Source of the DNA: Hofstenia miamia
Lineage: Eukaryota > Xenacoelomorpha > Acoela
Direction: 5' to 3'
DNA: 64,000 bases
NCBI GenBank assembly: GCA_004352715.1
Contig: SCFE01000023.1
Span: 1,359,855-1,423,854, forward strand
A model generated the notes under the pieces. The model was not told where the DNA came from and did not search any database. It saw only the letters and a program-made list of their open reading frames with translations. Positions 53,985 to 63,251 of this stretch are shown one piece after another (the stretch's first letter is position 1; each line of letters begins with the position of its first letter). Position numbers and translations under genes: made by a program.

Positions 53985-54434
53985 AGATATCCCCTCCTTT
54001 TCTTCAAATACTACTATCCAGCAATCCATTAGGTAAAACAAAAGTTGGTGGAGTTCTATTTCTAATATAGTCATTTAATCCAAAAAATGCAATGACAATA
54101 AGTCTCCTGAAATTGCTATAAATGTTCTTGAAAAAAATTGCACTCTTCTTGCACAATATTTTGCTTCACTAAAACTAAGAATGAACCCATCTAAAACTCA
54201 ATTTTGCCAAATTTGCCTAAATCTATCAATAATGCTACAAATAGTTCACAATTTAAATTGAAATTTAATGACACATACATAGAACAAGTTAATTTTTTTA
54301 AATATTTAAGTATCATTTTTGATTCTCAACTTAATTGTAAAAAACAAATAACTAGTGTTATTAAGAAAATAGCTATTTCAACAAAGTCTCTTAGAAAAGT
54401 ATCACAACAGCTTCCAACCACGGCAAAAATTTAA
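53985..54434 (+). mobile_element. LINE fragment with internal deletion (EN joined to RT)
   Basis: 54010-54090 gives SNPLGKTKVGGVLFLI and SFNPKNAMT, matching the endonuclease segment of the LINE at 28868-29633. At about 54093 it jumps straight to the late RT: NCTLLAQYF, LRMNPSKTQF and then KYLSIIFDSQLNCKKQITSV with LRKVSQQLPTTAKI. The rest of the endonuclease and the catalytic RT core are missing. It ends at 54434. Confidence 0.75.
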
Positions 54435-54639
54435 TTATTTCACACATTAACCCTTTCAATCCGACTATTGCACAATTAACTTTCAATCATTTTTTCAGTA
54501 TCTACCACTTATTATGACTCTCCTTAACTACCATAAGCAAAATTGAAAATTTTGAAGCTAAAACAAAATTTTGTATTTTACTGCCCAATAAAAGTAATCA
54601 TAATGTTTATGTAGTGACTTTGAATATATATATATATAT

Positions 54640-55453
54640 AATACTAATGCTCTTATTGACTCATAATTAAAATTATACTCTCACATAAATTTAATAGTTA
54701 GAAAATTAGCTATAGGTATAAAAAGTATGATATTAGTAGTTAGGCAATTACCACCTTGTGTGATAATTCAATTCTTCCATGTTTCATTATGAGTCACGTT
54801 AATTACACAAACATTTTATTTACTGACCTAAGCGCAGTGCTTTATAAAACATTTAATATTCAATTAAGATCGGCATTAAGTATCACAACGAAAAATTCAT
54901 TGAAAATCAAACAGTAAATTTCTAGTTCAATTTTTTTCCAAAACAACTGGTTATATTGAATACCCTTCTGACATTCTACAAGCTAATCAGAAACTTACCA
55001 CCTAATAATACGTTTAAAATACCGGGACTTACTCATAAACAGAATTCAAGATCAAATCTTTTTACATGTGTTAAGCATAAGAAAAACGTTTTAAAGAAAT
55101 CCTTCATTAATGTCGCCATTCAAACCTGGAATTCACTACCTAAAGAAATTAAAAATCTTGAAAAAATTGAAATCTTTTAAAAAGCATTTAAAAATCTTCC
55201 TTAAGCAAAAATATATTACTGGAAAATCATGGCCAGGATACAAATTTTATAACAATAACTATACTATAACTCGTTATTAAATAGTACTATAGTAATTTAT
55301 GCATAGCCAACAAGATTTCTTTTGTAATTTATGTGAATTGCATAAATGTGTTTTTGTGAATTTAATGACGCTATTTCAGATAAATTATCAGTAATTTCAT
55401 TGTTAAGATTTATCCAAATAAATATTCTCTTATCTTATCTTATCTTATCTTAT
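54640..55453 (+). mobile_element. LINE 3' fragment with TTATC tail
   Basis: Starts within the RT thumb (KLAIGIKSMILVVRQLP), continues to LRSALSITTKNS, then KFYKL-like residues, KSFINVAIQTWNSLPKEIKN, and ends TGKSWPGYKFYNNNYTITRY (stop about 55280). The 3' UTR ends in (TTATC)n at about 55429-55453. Several frame breaks are present. A (TA)n stretch at 54627-54640 marks the left border. Confidence 0.78.
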
Positions 55454-56545
55454 TATGAAGAATCATCAGAAAACATACTTCTAAAATTGAATTTAATTGA
55501 CAAGAAGATTCAGTTTACAGAGGAGGTTGTAGCTGTGAACAAATTTCTTTTTTTGAATGAAAAATAACTAGAAAAAATAAAAAAATTGAAAGTTCGATCT
55601 ATAGTAAACCAACAGACACAGGATTGTTATTAAACTACACCTCAAATATGCTTTTAAATTACAAAATATCATAAACTAATGGATGTATTCATAGAATATT
55701 TGACAATTTCAGAACATCTAGAAAAATTAAACAAGAAATGGGAAAATTTAAGATAGAATTAAAGAATAATGAATATCCAAATAATTTCATACATTGATAC
55801 ATTAGCAAATCATTAAAAAACATTTTAGTTAAGAACAAACGATCAAAAAACAACTAAACTAATTATGAAAATTGTTTGAAGATCGAATATTGAGGACTCC
55901 ATATTGAAAACATGATAAAGAACTAAGAAAAATATCAATAATTATAGAATAATTTTGATTTATATATATTTTTTTATGGACCCCTAGATTTATTTTTCAA
56001 TTTTGAGATGCAAAATTATAATTACAATCATTCAAAATCATCTACACACTTACAAAATCCAACTATTTGGTTACTATTAACACTAAATTTATAAAATTAA
56101 TCATGAATACAAAACCATTCGATTCATATTTACTTTTTAAAATTTATATATAGCAATGAGAAACTGAGAACTAAATTCAAATCAACAACTGAAGAAACCA
56201 ATAAATCCAATTTAATTTACCAAATAAAATGCATCTGTGATGAAGATTATATTGGCTTTCTAGTAGGCAACTATCAAGAAGGATTACAAACCTGAGGCCA
56301 GTTCTAGTATTTAATTAAATACGAAGACTAAAATTTGAAACAAAGATTTCAAGATCAAGTTATTTAAAAATCACTGAGAGCATTTTCATAAAATCCTGCA
56401 AACACATTCAAGCACCAAAGAAGACTGTATTTATAAATTAAACTATTTAAAGTTTAGAAAATTATAATTATTATTGTCAAATCTAGAAAATATAGATTAA
56501 GAAATGTGTAATGAAACTGACGATGACTTTATAAGTCGAAATATA
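55454..56545 (+). pseudogene. Penelope-like element, decayed RT end and GIY-YIG
   Basis: Starts directly after the LINE tail. Pieces of the end of a Penelope-type RT are visible: QFTEEVVAVNKFLFLNE, then SSIYSKPTDTGLLLNYTS, IHRIFDNFRTSRKIKQEMGK and ELKNNEYPNNFIH. A decayed GIY-YIG domain follows (56200-56460: SNLIYQIKCICDEDYIGF). A hammerhead-like core lies at the end (56517-56541). Many stops break it. Confidence 0.7.
56517..56541 (+). ncRNA. Hammerhead-ribozyme-like core, copy A
   Basis: CTGACGA matches the conserved C-U-G-A-N-G-A core, followed by a 5-bp stem GACTT/AAGTC with loop TAT, then GAAA. Penelope-like elements are known to carry such motifs. Stems I and III are not clear, so activity is uncertain. 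Confidence 0.45.
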
Positions 56546-56744
56546 TCTGCATGTTCACCATAAGTTTAATTAAACTCCTTAAAAACGGTACATAAAAATG
56601 GTTTATAAATTGTCATTAGTGGCTTCAAAAAGTTTCCTTTGAATTCATAGTAAGCTGATAGTTTTTTCCTCATACAGCTCAATGTAATATTAATTGAGCA
56701 TTTTTAAGGATTTTTAATAATTTTAACAAAAACATTCAAATATA

Positions 56745-56769
56745 TTTCGACTTACAAAGTCATCGTCAG
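56745..56769 (-). ncRNA. Hammerhead-ribozyme-like core, copy B
   Basis: Reverse complement of copy C: CTGACGA, stem GACTT/AAGTC with loop TGT, GAAA. It sits in the left inverted arm. Confidence 0.45.
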
Positions 56770-56792
56770 TTTTACAAATAATTCCCTTTAGC

Positions 56793-57083
56793 ATGTCCGA
56801 TAAATCTAATGTAATTTATAAGATTCAATGCACCTGTGGTGAGGATTATATCGGATATTGTGGTCGTCAACTAAGCAGAAGAACAAAAGAACATGAAACT
56901 AATTCAACCATTTCAAAACACCTTAAAAATTGTGGACTAAGTTATGATGTAAAAATTTTAAAGAATACCGATGCAAAATATCTTAAAATCACTGTAAGCA
57001 TTTTAATAAGATCATTTCAACCAAGTCTAAATACTAAAGAAGATTATATACATAAACTATTGTTACCAATAATTAAGATTTAG
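56793..57083 (+). CDS. Penelope-like GIY-YIG endonuclease domain
   Basis: Open frame of 96 codons. NVIYKIQCTCGEDYIGYCGR is the GIY-YIG core in the Penelope form (V-I-Y-x-I-x-C-x-C...Y-I-G). It is followed by QLSRRTKEHETNSTISKHLK and N-C, then ITVSILIRSFQPSLNTKEDY. The R-x-x-E-H block, a histidine/cysteine pair and the P-S-L-N end are all kept. In Penelope-like elements this domain nicks target DNA for retrotransposition; it normally follows an RT, which is missing here. The frame is intact over the domain, so this copy is young. ATG 56793 is only the first Met; the native protein would start much further upstream. Confidence 0.85.
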   Translation: MSDKSNVIYKIQCTCGEDYIGYCGRQLSRRTKEHETNSTISKHLKNCGLSYDVKILKNTDAKYLKITVSILIRSFQPSLNTKEDYIHKLLLPIIKI

Positions 57084-57138
57084 TGAAATGAAATATTGCT
57101 ATAAAATTAAGTAAATTTAGAGGGAATTATTTGTAAAA

Positions 57139-57163
57139 CTGACGATGACTTTGTAAGTCGAAA
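57139..57163 (+). ncRNA. Hammerhead-ribozyme-like core, copy C
   Basis: CTGACGA, stem GACTT/AAGTC with loop TGT, GAAA, in the right arm. The loop differs from copy A (TAT) while the stem is kept. Confidence 0.45.
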
Positions 57164-57202
57164 TATATTTGAATGTTTTTGTTAAAATTGTAATATTAAT
57201 TG

Positions 57203-57900
57203 CCCAATTAGTTTGTATTCCAAATTTTCTGCGATAGTGTGTATCAATTCATGTATATAATATGCAAGTATAATTTAGATGACTTAAGACTAAGGCATGA
57301 ATAAGCTGAATTTTTACATTAATACTTGGAATGTGAAAAAGTTTACTTATTGCTGTAATTGCAACTATCATTTTTTTGCTAAGCTGTTTATGAAAATTTA
57401 AGCGGCTGTCGAAAATAGCCCCTAGATATTTAAAATGAGTAATTTGTGTTATAGCTTTGTTATTGAAACGTAGAGTGCATCTGGATGTGCTGTTTTACTA
57501 TTTTTATTTTTTATTAAACAAATCTGTGTATTTGAAGTATTAATTATTAGTTTGTGTGATGCATAAAAATTTGCTAATGTTGCACAATTCGTTTCAATTA
57601 TATCTTCTGAATCTTCCACAAAGTGACTTGAGTGAAATATTATTTTGTCACATTTACATACGTATTAAATAGCAAGATTGTCTTTTGTGGAACACCGTCT
57701 AATGAAGTCAATCTGAGAAATGGTTATGCAATTTTACCCTATGCATTCTTTGGTATAAATTACTTGAGATTAAGTTGATGCTACTAGCTGAAAAATTCAA
57801 CTTTATAATTTTAGAAATATGAATTTCATAGGTTAGAGAGTCAAATGCTTTTGATACATCAAAACATGCTATAGCGCAGTACATATTGTCATCAATATCT
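57203..57900 (-). pseudogene. Decayed LINE reverse transcriptase
   Basis: On the - strand: DIDDNMYCAIACFDVSKAFD (about 57840-57900), then RT C-terminal residues with ILYASHKLIINTSNTQIC- and HFKYLGAIFDSRLNFHKQL-like stretches (57370-57560). These are broken by stops but keep the LINE order. This copy may belong to a different LINE family from the TTATC-tailed ones. Confidence 0.6.
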
Positions 57901-57990
57901 TATGTTTTTGTGAATTTAATGACACTATTCAGAAAAATTATGTTATTTAATTGTTAACATTTATTTGAATAAGGAATATCTTATCTTATC
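57901..57990 (+). mobile_element. LINE 3' UTR fragment with TTATC tail
   Basis: TTTTTGTGAATTTAATGACA and the following 60 bp match the 3' UTR at 55352-55445, ending in ATCTTATCTTATC. It is only the tail of an insertion. Confidence 0.75.
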
Positions 57991-59262
57991 CCAAATAAAT
58001 ACTCGAAATCGCATCTATGGAAACAAATTCTCTCTTTCAAATAGCCTGTAGTCTGAACATGATAGGAAATATTTTGCAGACTGCATTGAAATATGCTTCA
58101 GTTGGTTTCGTCAAACTAGTAATGGAACTATTATATAGGTGCACACCATCAGTTCAAACAGAAAAAAATTAAAGCGCTCTCTGTACTGAAGGATTTGAAA
58201 AAGTGAATAAAGTTTTTAATATCTTTTGTTTATGATGATATTGCTGAAGTAAAAAACTACAGCACATTGAAGTGTGCTTTTAATTTTATTTCTATTGAAG
58301 ACTTTTTGGATGGAAATCTTTTATAGATTTTTTATGCACCAAGGGCATCGCAATTTATCTCTTGTGTTCTTCATGAAAAAATTCACTAGTAGCTGATAAA
58401 AAAATGAAAATTCCTGATGAAACTTAATATTTTTTGTAAAATTTGATCGCGTAAGGCGCCGGCAGCCATCTGATACCGTCTTCAATTCAACAAGTTTTAA
58501 AAAGAGAAGATATCCCAGCTATTTCTTGAAATATGTAAATCATTAAACTGCATTCTGCCGAGTTGTTCCAGATCTTCTTTCGTTTGATGATAATTTCCTT
58601 TTAATTACACCAAGATTAAATATTTATAAAAACGATGTGTGGATGCATGTACTAATCTAAGCGTTCAATTGCTTTTTCAGAAATTTTTCAAAGAACTTTC
58701 TAAAGGATTTTGGTACTGAAAGGAAACTGCTAAAATCTTCGACTGTTTCATTTTGGTCTTTATTAGATGTTACTACACATTATTATTTGTGATTATAGAT
58801 GCATATCACTACATTTCATCAATATCAATTGGAATCTATTAAATATATTATATAATGTAATGCTTTTATCAGACAAGACCTCTAGTGGCGAATTTTTCAG
58901 GTTTGCATCCATCTAAATAATAAGCTAGCCGATCACAGATATCCATGATACTTCCATTTTCAGCTTACAAAAACTATAAATATTAAGTTTAACATTGGAA
59001 AGTAGATTTATGATGATATTTTGCTTCATTATCCTAATGAGACGAGTTGTTTTAAGGTGTAGTATTACTAATTTAAAATAATACAAATATAGCAAAGAAA
59101 GCAAATAAGTTGAATCAACCTCAACTAAAATATAATGGACTTTAAATAAAAGAGAATACAACTACAGAAATTAACACTTCGCTAGACATTATTAAACAAA
59201 TCTATTTGAAAAAAATTGTGCAAAACAAAACTAGAAACTCTAAAATCATAGAAAAATAGTCT
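57991..59262. other. No gene recognised
   Basis: AT-rich sequence with short broken frames and no motif I can name. Some of it is probably downstream flank of the MIER-like gene on the - strand. Confidence 0.5.
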
Positions 59263-59519
59263 TCATTTCATCGATTCAATCGCTGAATTTGTGATGGGTT
59301 CATTTGAATTATTGACATGTTCGCTGCCCGCCTCATCATTTTTACACTCAACAATGGTATTTGGTGTCGTCTGCTGATCACCTCTGAAGTTGGAAGTGAA
59401 AGCGAGGGCATCAAAAATACGGCGACGTCGATGGAATTTGATCTGTTGAGCAAATTCTAAATAACGAGGAGTTTTCTTCCAGAGGTAGAAATAATGCACC
59501 AATTCCTTGACCGTTCGCC
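59263..59519 (-). CDS. MIER1-like gene, last coding exon
   Basis: Acceptor AATTTTAG ends at 59520 on the - strand. The exon reads GRTVKELVHYFYLWKKTPRY, LEFAQQIKFHRRRR, a Ser/Thr/Asn-rich tail (RGDQQTTPNTIVECKNDEAG) and stops at 59263. The R-(T/S)-V-x-E-x-V-x-F-Y-Y-x-W-K-K-(S/T)-x-R-Y block ends the SANT region of MIER1. The split glycine codon joins in frame to the exon at 60136. The tail is shorter than in vertebrate MIER1. Confidence 0.92.
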
Positions 59520-60135
59520 CTAAAATTTAAATATTTACACTAAATAAAACGAGAACACAATAAACGAAGTTAAAACTCATTTTTATAACAACCCAAAATA
59601 AAGGTTTAAGTCACACTCTTTGGAAATACAAACACGTTATCTTGCAATAAGATCAACTATGAATTTTACAGACTGCGTTGATGATGTGATGTTCACTGGC
59701 GTGACAAAACGCCAGCAGAAAAATGCATACAGGAGTACTTTTCAACTGCTGTGCCGTCGCACCTTTCTGGTGTACGGGGACTGATGTCGTGGCAAGTAAT
59801 TACAATTAAATTAGTGAAACCAAAAAATATTTTTTATAACGAATGTGCCATTAAAAATTTGTGAAGCTTTATAATGTGCAGTAATTTAAAAAATGATGAC
59901 TTATCTACTGATACAAGCAACAATGAGTCGTGGAGAGATCAAAATCAATGTGAAAGGACAGTTATTATTGCACATATGTACATGCCAATTTGAAGCAAAT
60001 CGTCAAAGAGGAAGAATTCAGTGGATTCCACTCCTATTGTAGAACAAGTATATAATTAATAAAATAATTAATGACAATACATAAAATTTCACACTAGCTT
60101 CAATATCAACAGAAAAATAGCAAACCATTACTAAC

Positions 60136-60328
60136 CGGGCAAAAATTCGGCTTGTAAACGGAAGAAATCTTTACCGATGGTCGCTAAACCAGATTCAAAT
60201 GCCTCTATTTCAGCGCATTCCCACGAGGCCTGTGCAACAGGTTCACAATATTCACCATCAGTACAGATGAGATAAGAACCGTCACATGAAGAGATGGGCT
60301 CGAAAGACTTCACTTCGCTAACTTCAGC
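60136..60328 (-). CDS. MIER1-like gene, SANT exon
   Basis: Acceptor CTTGTAG; donor CCCG|GTTAGT. It reads AEVSEVKSFEPISSCDGSYL and then ASWECAEIEAFESGLATIGK, DFFRLQAEFLPG. The second part is a SANT domain helix pair (W-x-x-x-E-x-x-x-F-E-x-G-L...G-K-D-F), typical of MIER proteins, which use it with ELM2 to bind and activate HDAC1/2. The first part does not resemble the vertebrate linker. Confidence 0.9.
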
Positions 60329-60529
60329 CTACAAGATGAGACTATTTCTCAGTAAAAATAGAAGAATAATATATTTAACATACTGAATAAATAATAAAGC
60401 ACTTTCCCAAAATTGGTATTTTTTTGCCATTATTCCCACAGTATTCACTCGAAATTAATTTTCTTTATTATGGAGGTAGGTAGTATAGTTAGGCACTATA
60501 TATATATATATACTATGGAAATTTGAGAA

Positions 60530-60759
60530 AAGTGTACAAAGCGCAAGTTGAACCGATTCTTCCATAGTACAAAGCGCAAGTTAGCAGTTCGGCGTTAGGG
60601 AATATTTCTAGACTATATTTGTATATTAGGAAATGTCCACATTACTGAAAAAAACACTTTCTAAAGCATTTTTAAATTCACATATTTTTTATTAAAAAAT
60701 TACTGAAGTTTCTATATAAAAAAAGTTTGCACGCATACTTGCGCTTTGTACACTTATTA
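60530..60759. mobile_element. MITE with 19-bp perfect TIRs
   Basis: AAGTGTACAAAGCGCAAGT (60530) and its exact reverse complement ACTTGCGCTTTGTACACTT (ending 60759). A third internal copy TACAAAGCGCAAGTTAGC lies at about 60569. I found no clear target duplication. Confidence 0.75.
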
Positions 60760-60954
60760 AAAATTCTCTTGTAATCTTTAAAAAATACACGCACACCTAA
60801 ATATACAGTTTGGAAATCACTAGCACATTCGAAAAAGTCTATTTAGAACAAATTTTTATTATGCTGTAGTTACTCCTTGCACATCAGGCAAATTACCCAC
60901 TATTAATAGGCGCGTAAATATATTAAATTGCAAGCTAGCGGGTTCTTAAAATCT

Positions 60955-60956
<2 letters not shown>

Positions 60957-60989
<33 letters not shown>

Positions 60990-61309
60990 CTGGTGCTAAA
61001 TAATTCGGTGATGCGTATATCTGGTATTAAATTAAAAGTAAATATTGGTAATATACAGAAAATTTGCTTCACCACACGTATTCCAAATTTTTTATGCATT
61101 AATTATTTACAAAAAATGGGCTTGCTAAACTTGACCAAACACTACTGGAATTTCATTGCCAGTGTTAAATTGGATGCTCCTCATTCAATAATGCTTTATT
61201 TTATTATTGAAACATGTCATACGTGACTCCTTAGTAGGTTCGTCAATGAGATAGAATATTTTTTTGAGAAACTATTCGATAACAGAAAAAATAACATCAT
61301 TTTTACAAG

Positions 61310-61346
<37 letters not shown>

Positions 61347-61398
61347 NNNNNNNNNNNNNNNNNNNNNNNNNNNNNNNNNNNNNNNNNNNNNNNNNNNN

Positions 61399-61430
<32 letters not shown>
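60957..61430. repeat. TA microsatellites and assembly gap
   Basis: (TA)n at 60957-60989 and on both sides of the N run 61347-61398. Confidence 0.9.
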
Positions 61431-62121
61431 TAACACTGTTCCCCTATAACACACGTATATGATAAATGTTATATTCCTTTAGGGTCCGTACGCTATCTTA
61501 TCACCAAATATTGGCATAGTTGGAATATAAATTTCATTAAAAATTAAGACGCTATTATTATTATTATCGACAAAAAATGTTTCGTTTTTTCTTTTTAAGT
61601 TAAAAAATTGTTTTCTGAGGTCCACAATCAAGCATTTCACTGGATTTCTAATGTAAAGTTTGAATAAATCAATTTCAATTAAACATCGATTTTAAATTTA
61701 GTCTCAATTCATGTAAATACAAAAAGCTGCAACTATTATAGGCAATTTTGGTGTACCCTTGATAGATCCATCAACAAGACCAACAGAGGTAATAAAGCGG
61801 CATCAATACTAAAAACTAGCACTAAATTCTGGGACAGTTCCTTTAGCTTAAATATAATCAAATTGAGGAATGCCTTAGACAATTATATAAGATATCAACC
61901 TAAATTAAAATTATTTAATAAAATACTGAATCTGAGAAATAACGTGTATTTGCAATGCCAGTGATCTTATAAATTACATTAGATTCACCCATTTTTATTG
62001 TATTTGTTGACAATTTGTTTTTATTTTTATTCTGAATAGAATTGTTTCGAATTACTTGGAGGTGCTATTTGAACAATCCTAAGTAGTTCTATACATCCAA
62101 AATCCTTCAACCGAGTGCAGA

Positions 62122-62355
62122 TCAGTGATGTGTGGATAGATCATTTTTAATGCCGAGCCCAGCCGTCTAAATATAGTTCGCTATCTGTACCCCGAGGATC
62201 CGAAATTTTTTAACTGTATCTGAAAACGAATTTTTTTTACTAAGCAGTTTTAAGTAAAATTTCGAAACAATTCACGATAATTATATGTTAATCTTTTCAA
62301 CCCGTACCCGTCCATACCCGATAATTATGCGTATCCGCTCTTACTCGTATCCGCA
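62122..62355. mobile_element. MITE, GATGTGYGGATA ends
   Basis: CAGTGATGTGTGGATA on the left and TATCCGCACATCA on the right form imperfect TIRs. The inside is rich in tetranucleotide-like ACCCGT and CCCGATAATT words and contains several CpGs. The exact ends and target duplication are unclear. Confidence 0.55.
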
Positions 62356-62614
62356 CATCAGCTATCTAAATACATGAGTACCTTTGAGAGATATAAACTA
62401 ATTATGAAATTTTTTGAAACTATTTTAATACAATCAAATTTAATCATAGCGGAATTTTTTGAATGGCCCACAAAAGTATGCTATACCCAGGGCAGACTGT
62501 ATTTAAGGACATCAGTCTGTTAATAGTTTAGAACTGAAAAAACCAAGATTTTATTGTAGCATCATTTTCTAGCTTATGACAAATGCCTAGAGTAGAATAG
62601 CCCTCGTGATATAC

Positions 62615-62829
62615 CTGATATTCTGGACCAATTCTTGGCTCTTTTTTCCAACTGGGGGCATATTCCTCATCGCTTTCGCTGTCTGGAACAATGTCATCTG
62701 TAAGAATATACAAACGACTTTTTTTGGAAGGTACATCGCACTCTTCATCAATTTGAGGCCTTTCTGGGGGAGTCAAAGTAGGAGCAGATGGTTCATAGAG
62801 TCGCAGTAGCTCCTCTAATGACATTTCAC
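62615..62829 (-). CDS. MIER1-like gene, second visible exon
   Basis: Acceptor TTCTTTAG; donor TCAG|GTATAT. It reads EMSLEELLRLYEPSAPTLTP, SKKSRLYILTDDIVPDSESD and EEYAPSWKKEPRIGPEYQ. The M-x-x-x-E-L-L-x-L-Y motif and the S-E-S-D-E-x-Y-x-P-x-W-K-K block match MIER1 just before its ELM2 domain. Phase 0 at the donor agrees with the next exon start. The exon is acidic overall, as expected. Confidence 0.92.
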
Positions 62830-62983
62830 CTAAAGAAAACTTTGAAACCAATTTTTACGAAATAAATTTTGTAAAAATTCAACCCATTTATAGACTCAAT
62901 AGGCTGGATTGAAATGAATGGAAATAAATTATGTTAAAATGAGAAAATGGCACAGAACCTAGAATTAAAAAATGTATATATAC

Positions 62984-63170
62984 CTTCATTTTGCAAGGCA
63001 CTGAGTTCATCTTTAATTTCATTCTCGTCGACATTTTGTTCTTCTTCATCTAAAGTAGATTCGTCGTCTATGCAGTCAGCCTGAGAATCGCCTGGGCAAT
63101 AATCATCTTCTTCGCTTATTTGGGAATTGCTGACCGAAGGGTCACTATATGGGTTATCAATTCCCATCAT
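62984..63170 (-). CDS. MIER1-like gene, first visible coding exon (partial)
   Basis: Read from the ATG at 63170: MMGIDNPYSDPSVSNSQISE, EDDYCPGDSQADCIDDESTL, DEEEQNVDENEIKDELSALQ, then NEG split by the donor GAAG|GTATAT at 62984. The acidic D-D-E-S-T-L-D-E-E-E block matches D-D-E-R-T-L-E-E-E-E of MIER1. The frame stays open upstream to 63251, and a possible acceptor (TTCCAG at about 63182) makes the true start uncertain. An upstream exon may lie beyond the window. The function is inferred to be a nuclear co-repressor acting with HDAC1/2. Confidence 0.85.
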
Positions 63171-63251
63171 CACTGCTGGAATTCCAGCAAATATATGGTT
63201 CGGAAACTGCTTAAATATGTAAGTTAAGGACAAATTTGATAGAATAACCAA

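Larger units (their letters stand above)
56697..57188 (+). mobile_element. Short Penelope-like element with inverted arms
   Basis: Two perfect 69-nt inverted arms (56719-56787 and 57121-57189) flank a GIY-YIG ORF. A 14-bp direct repeat TGTAATATTAATTG lies at 56683-56696 and 57189-57202, the likely target duplication. Each arm carries a hammerhead-like core. The structure fits a 5'-truncated Penelope-like copy with an inverted leader, a form known for the group. Confidence 0.75.
60329..62614 (-). other. Intron of the MIER1-like gene; ELM2 not seen
   Basis: Contains a palindromic MITE (60530-60759), TA microsatellites with a gap (61315-61428), a possible LINE C-terminal fragment on the + strand (61785-61965: STKFWDSSFSLNIIKLRNAL), and a hAT-like MITE (about 62122-62355). 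I could not find an ELM2-coding exon, which should lie here. Confidence 0.6.
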
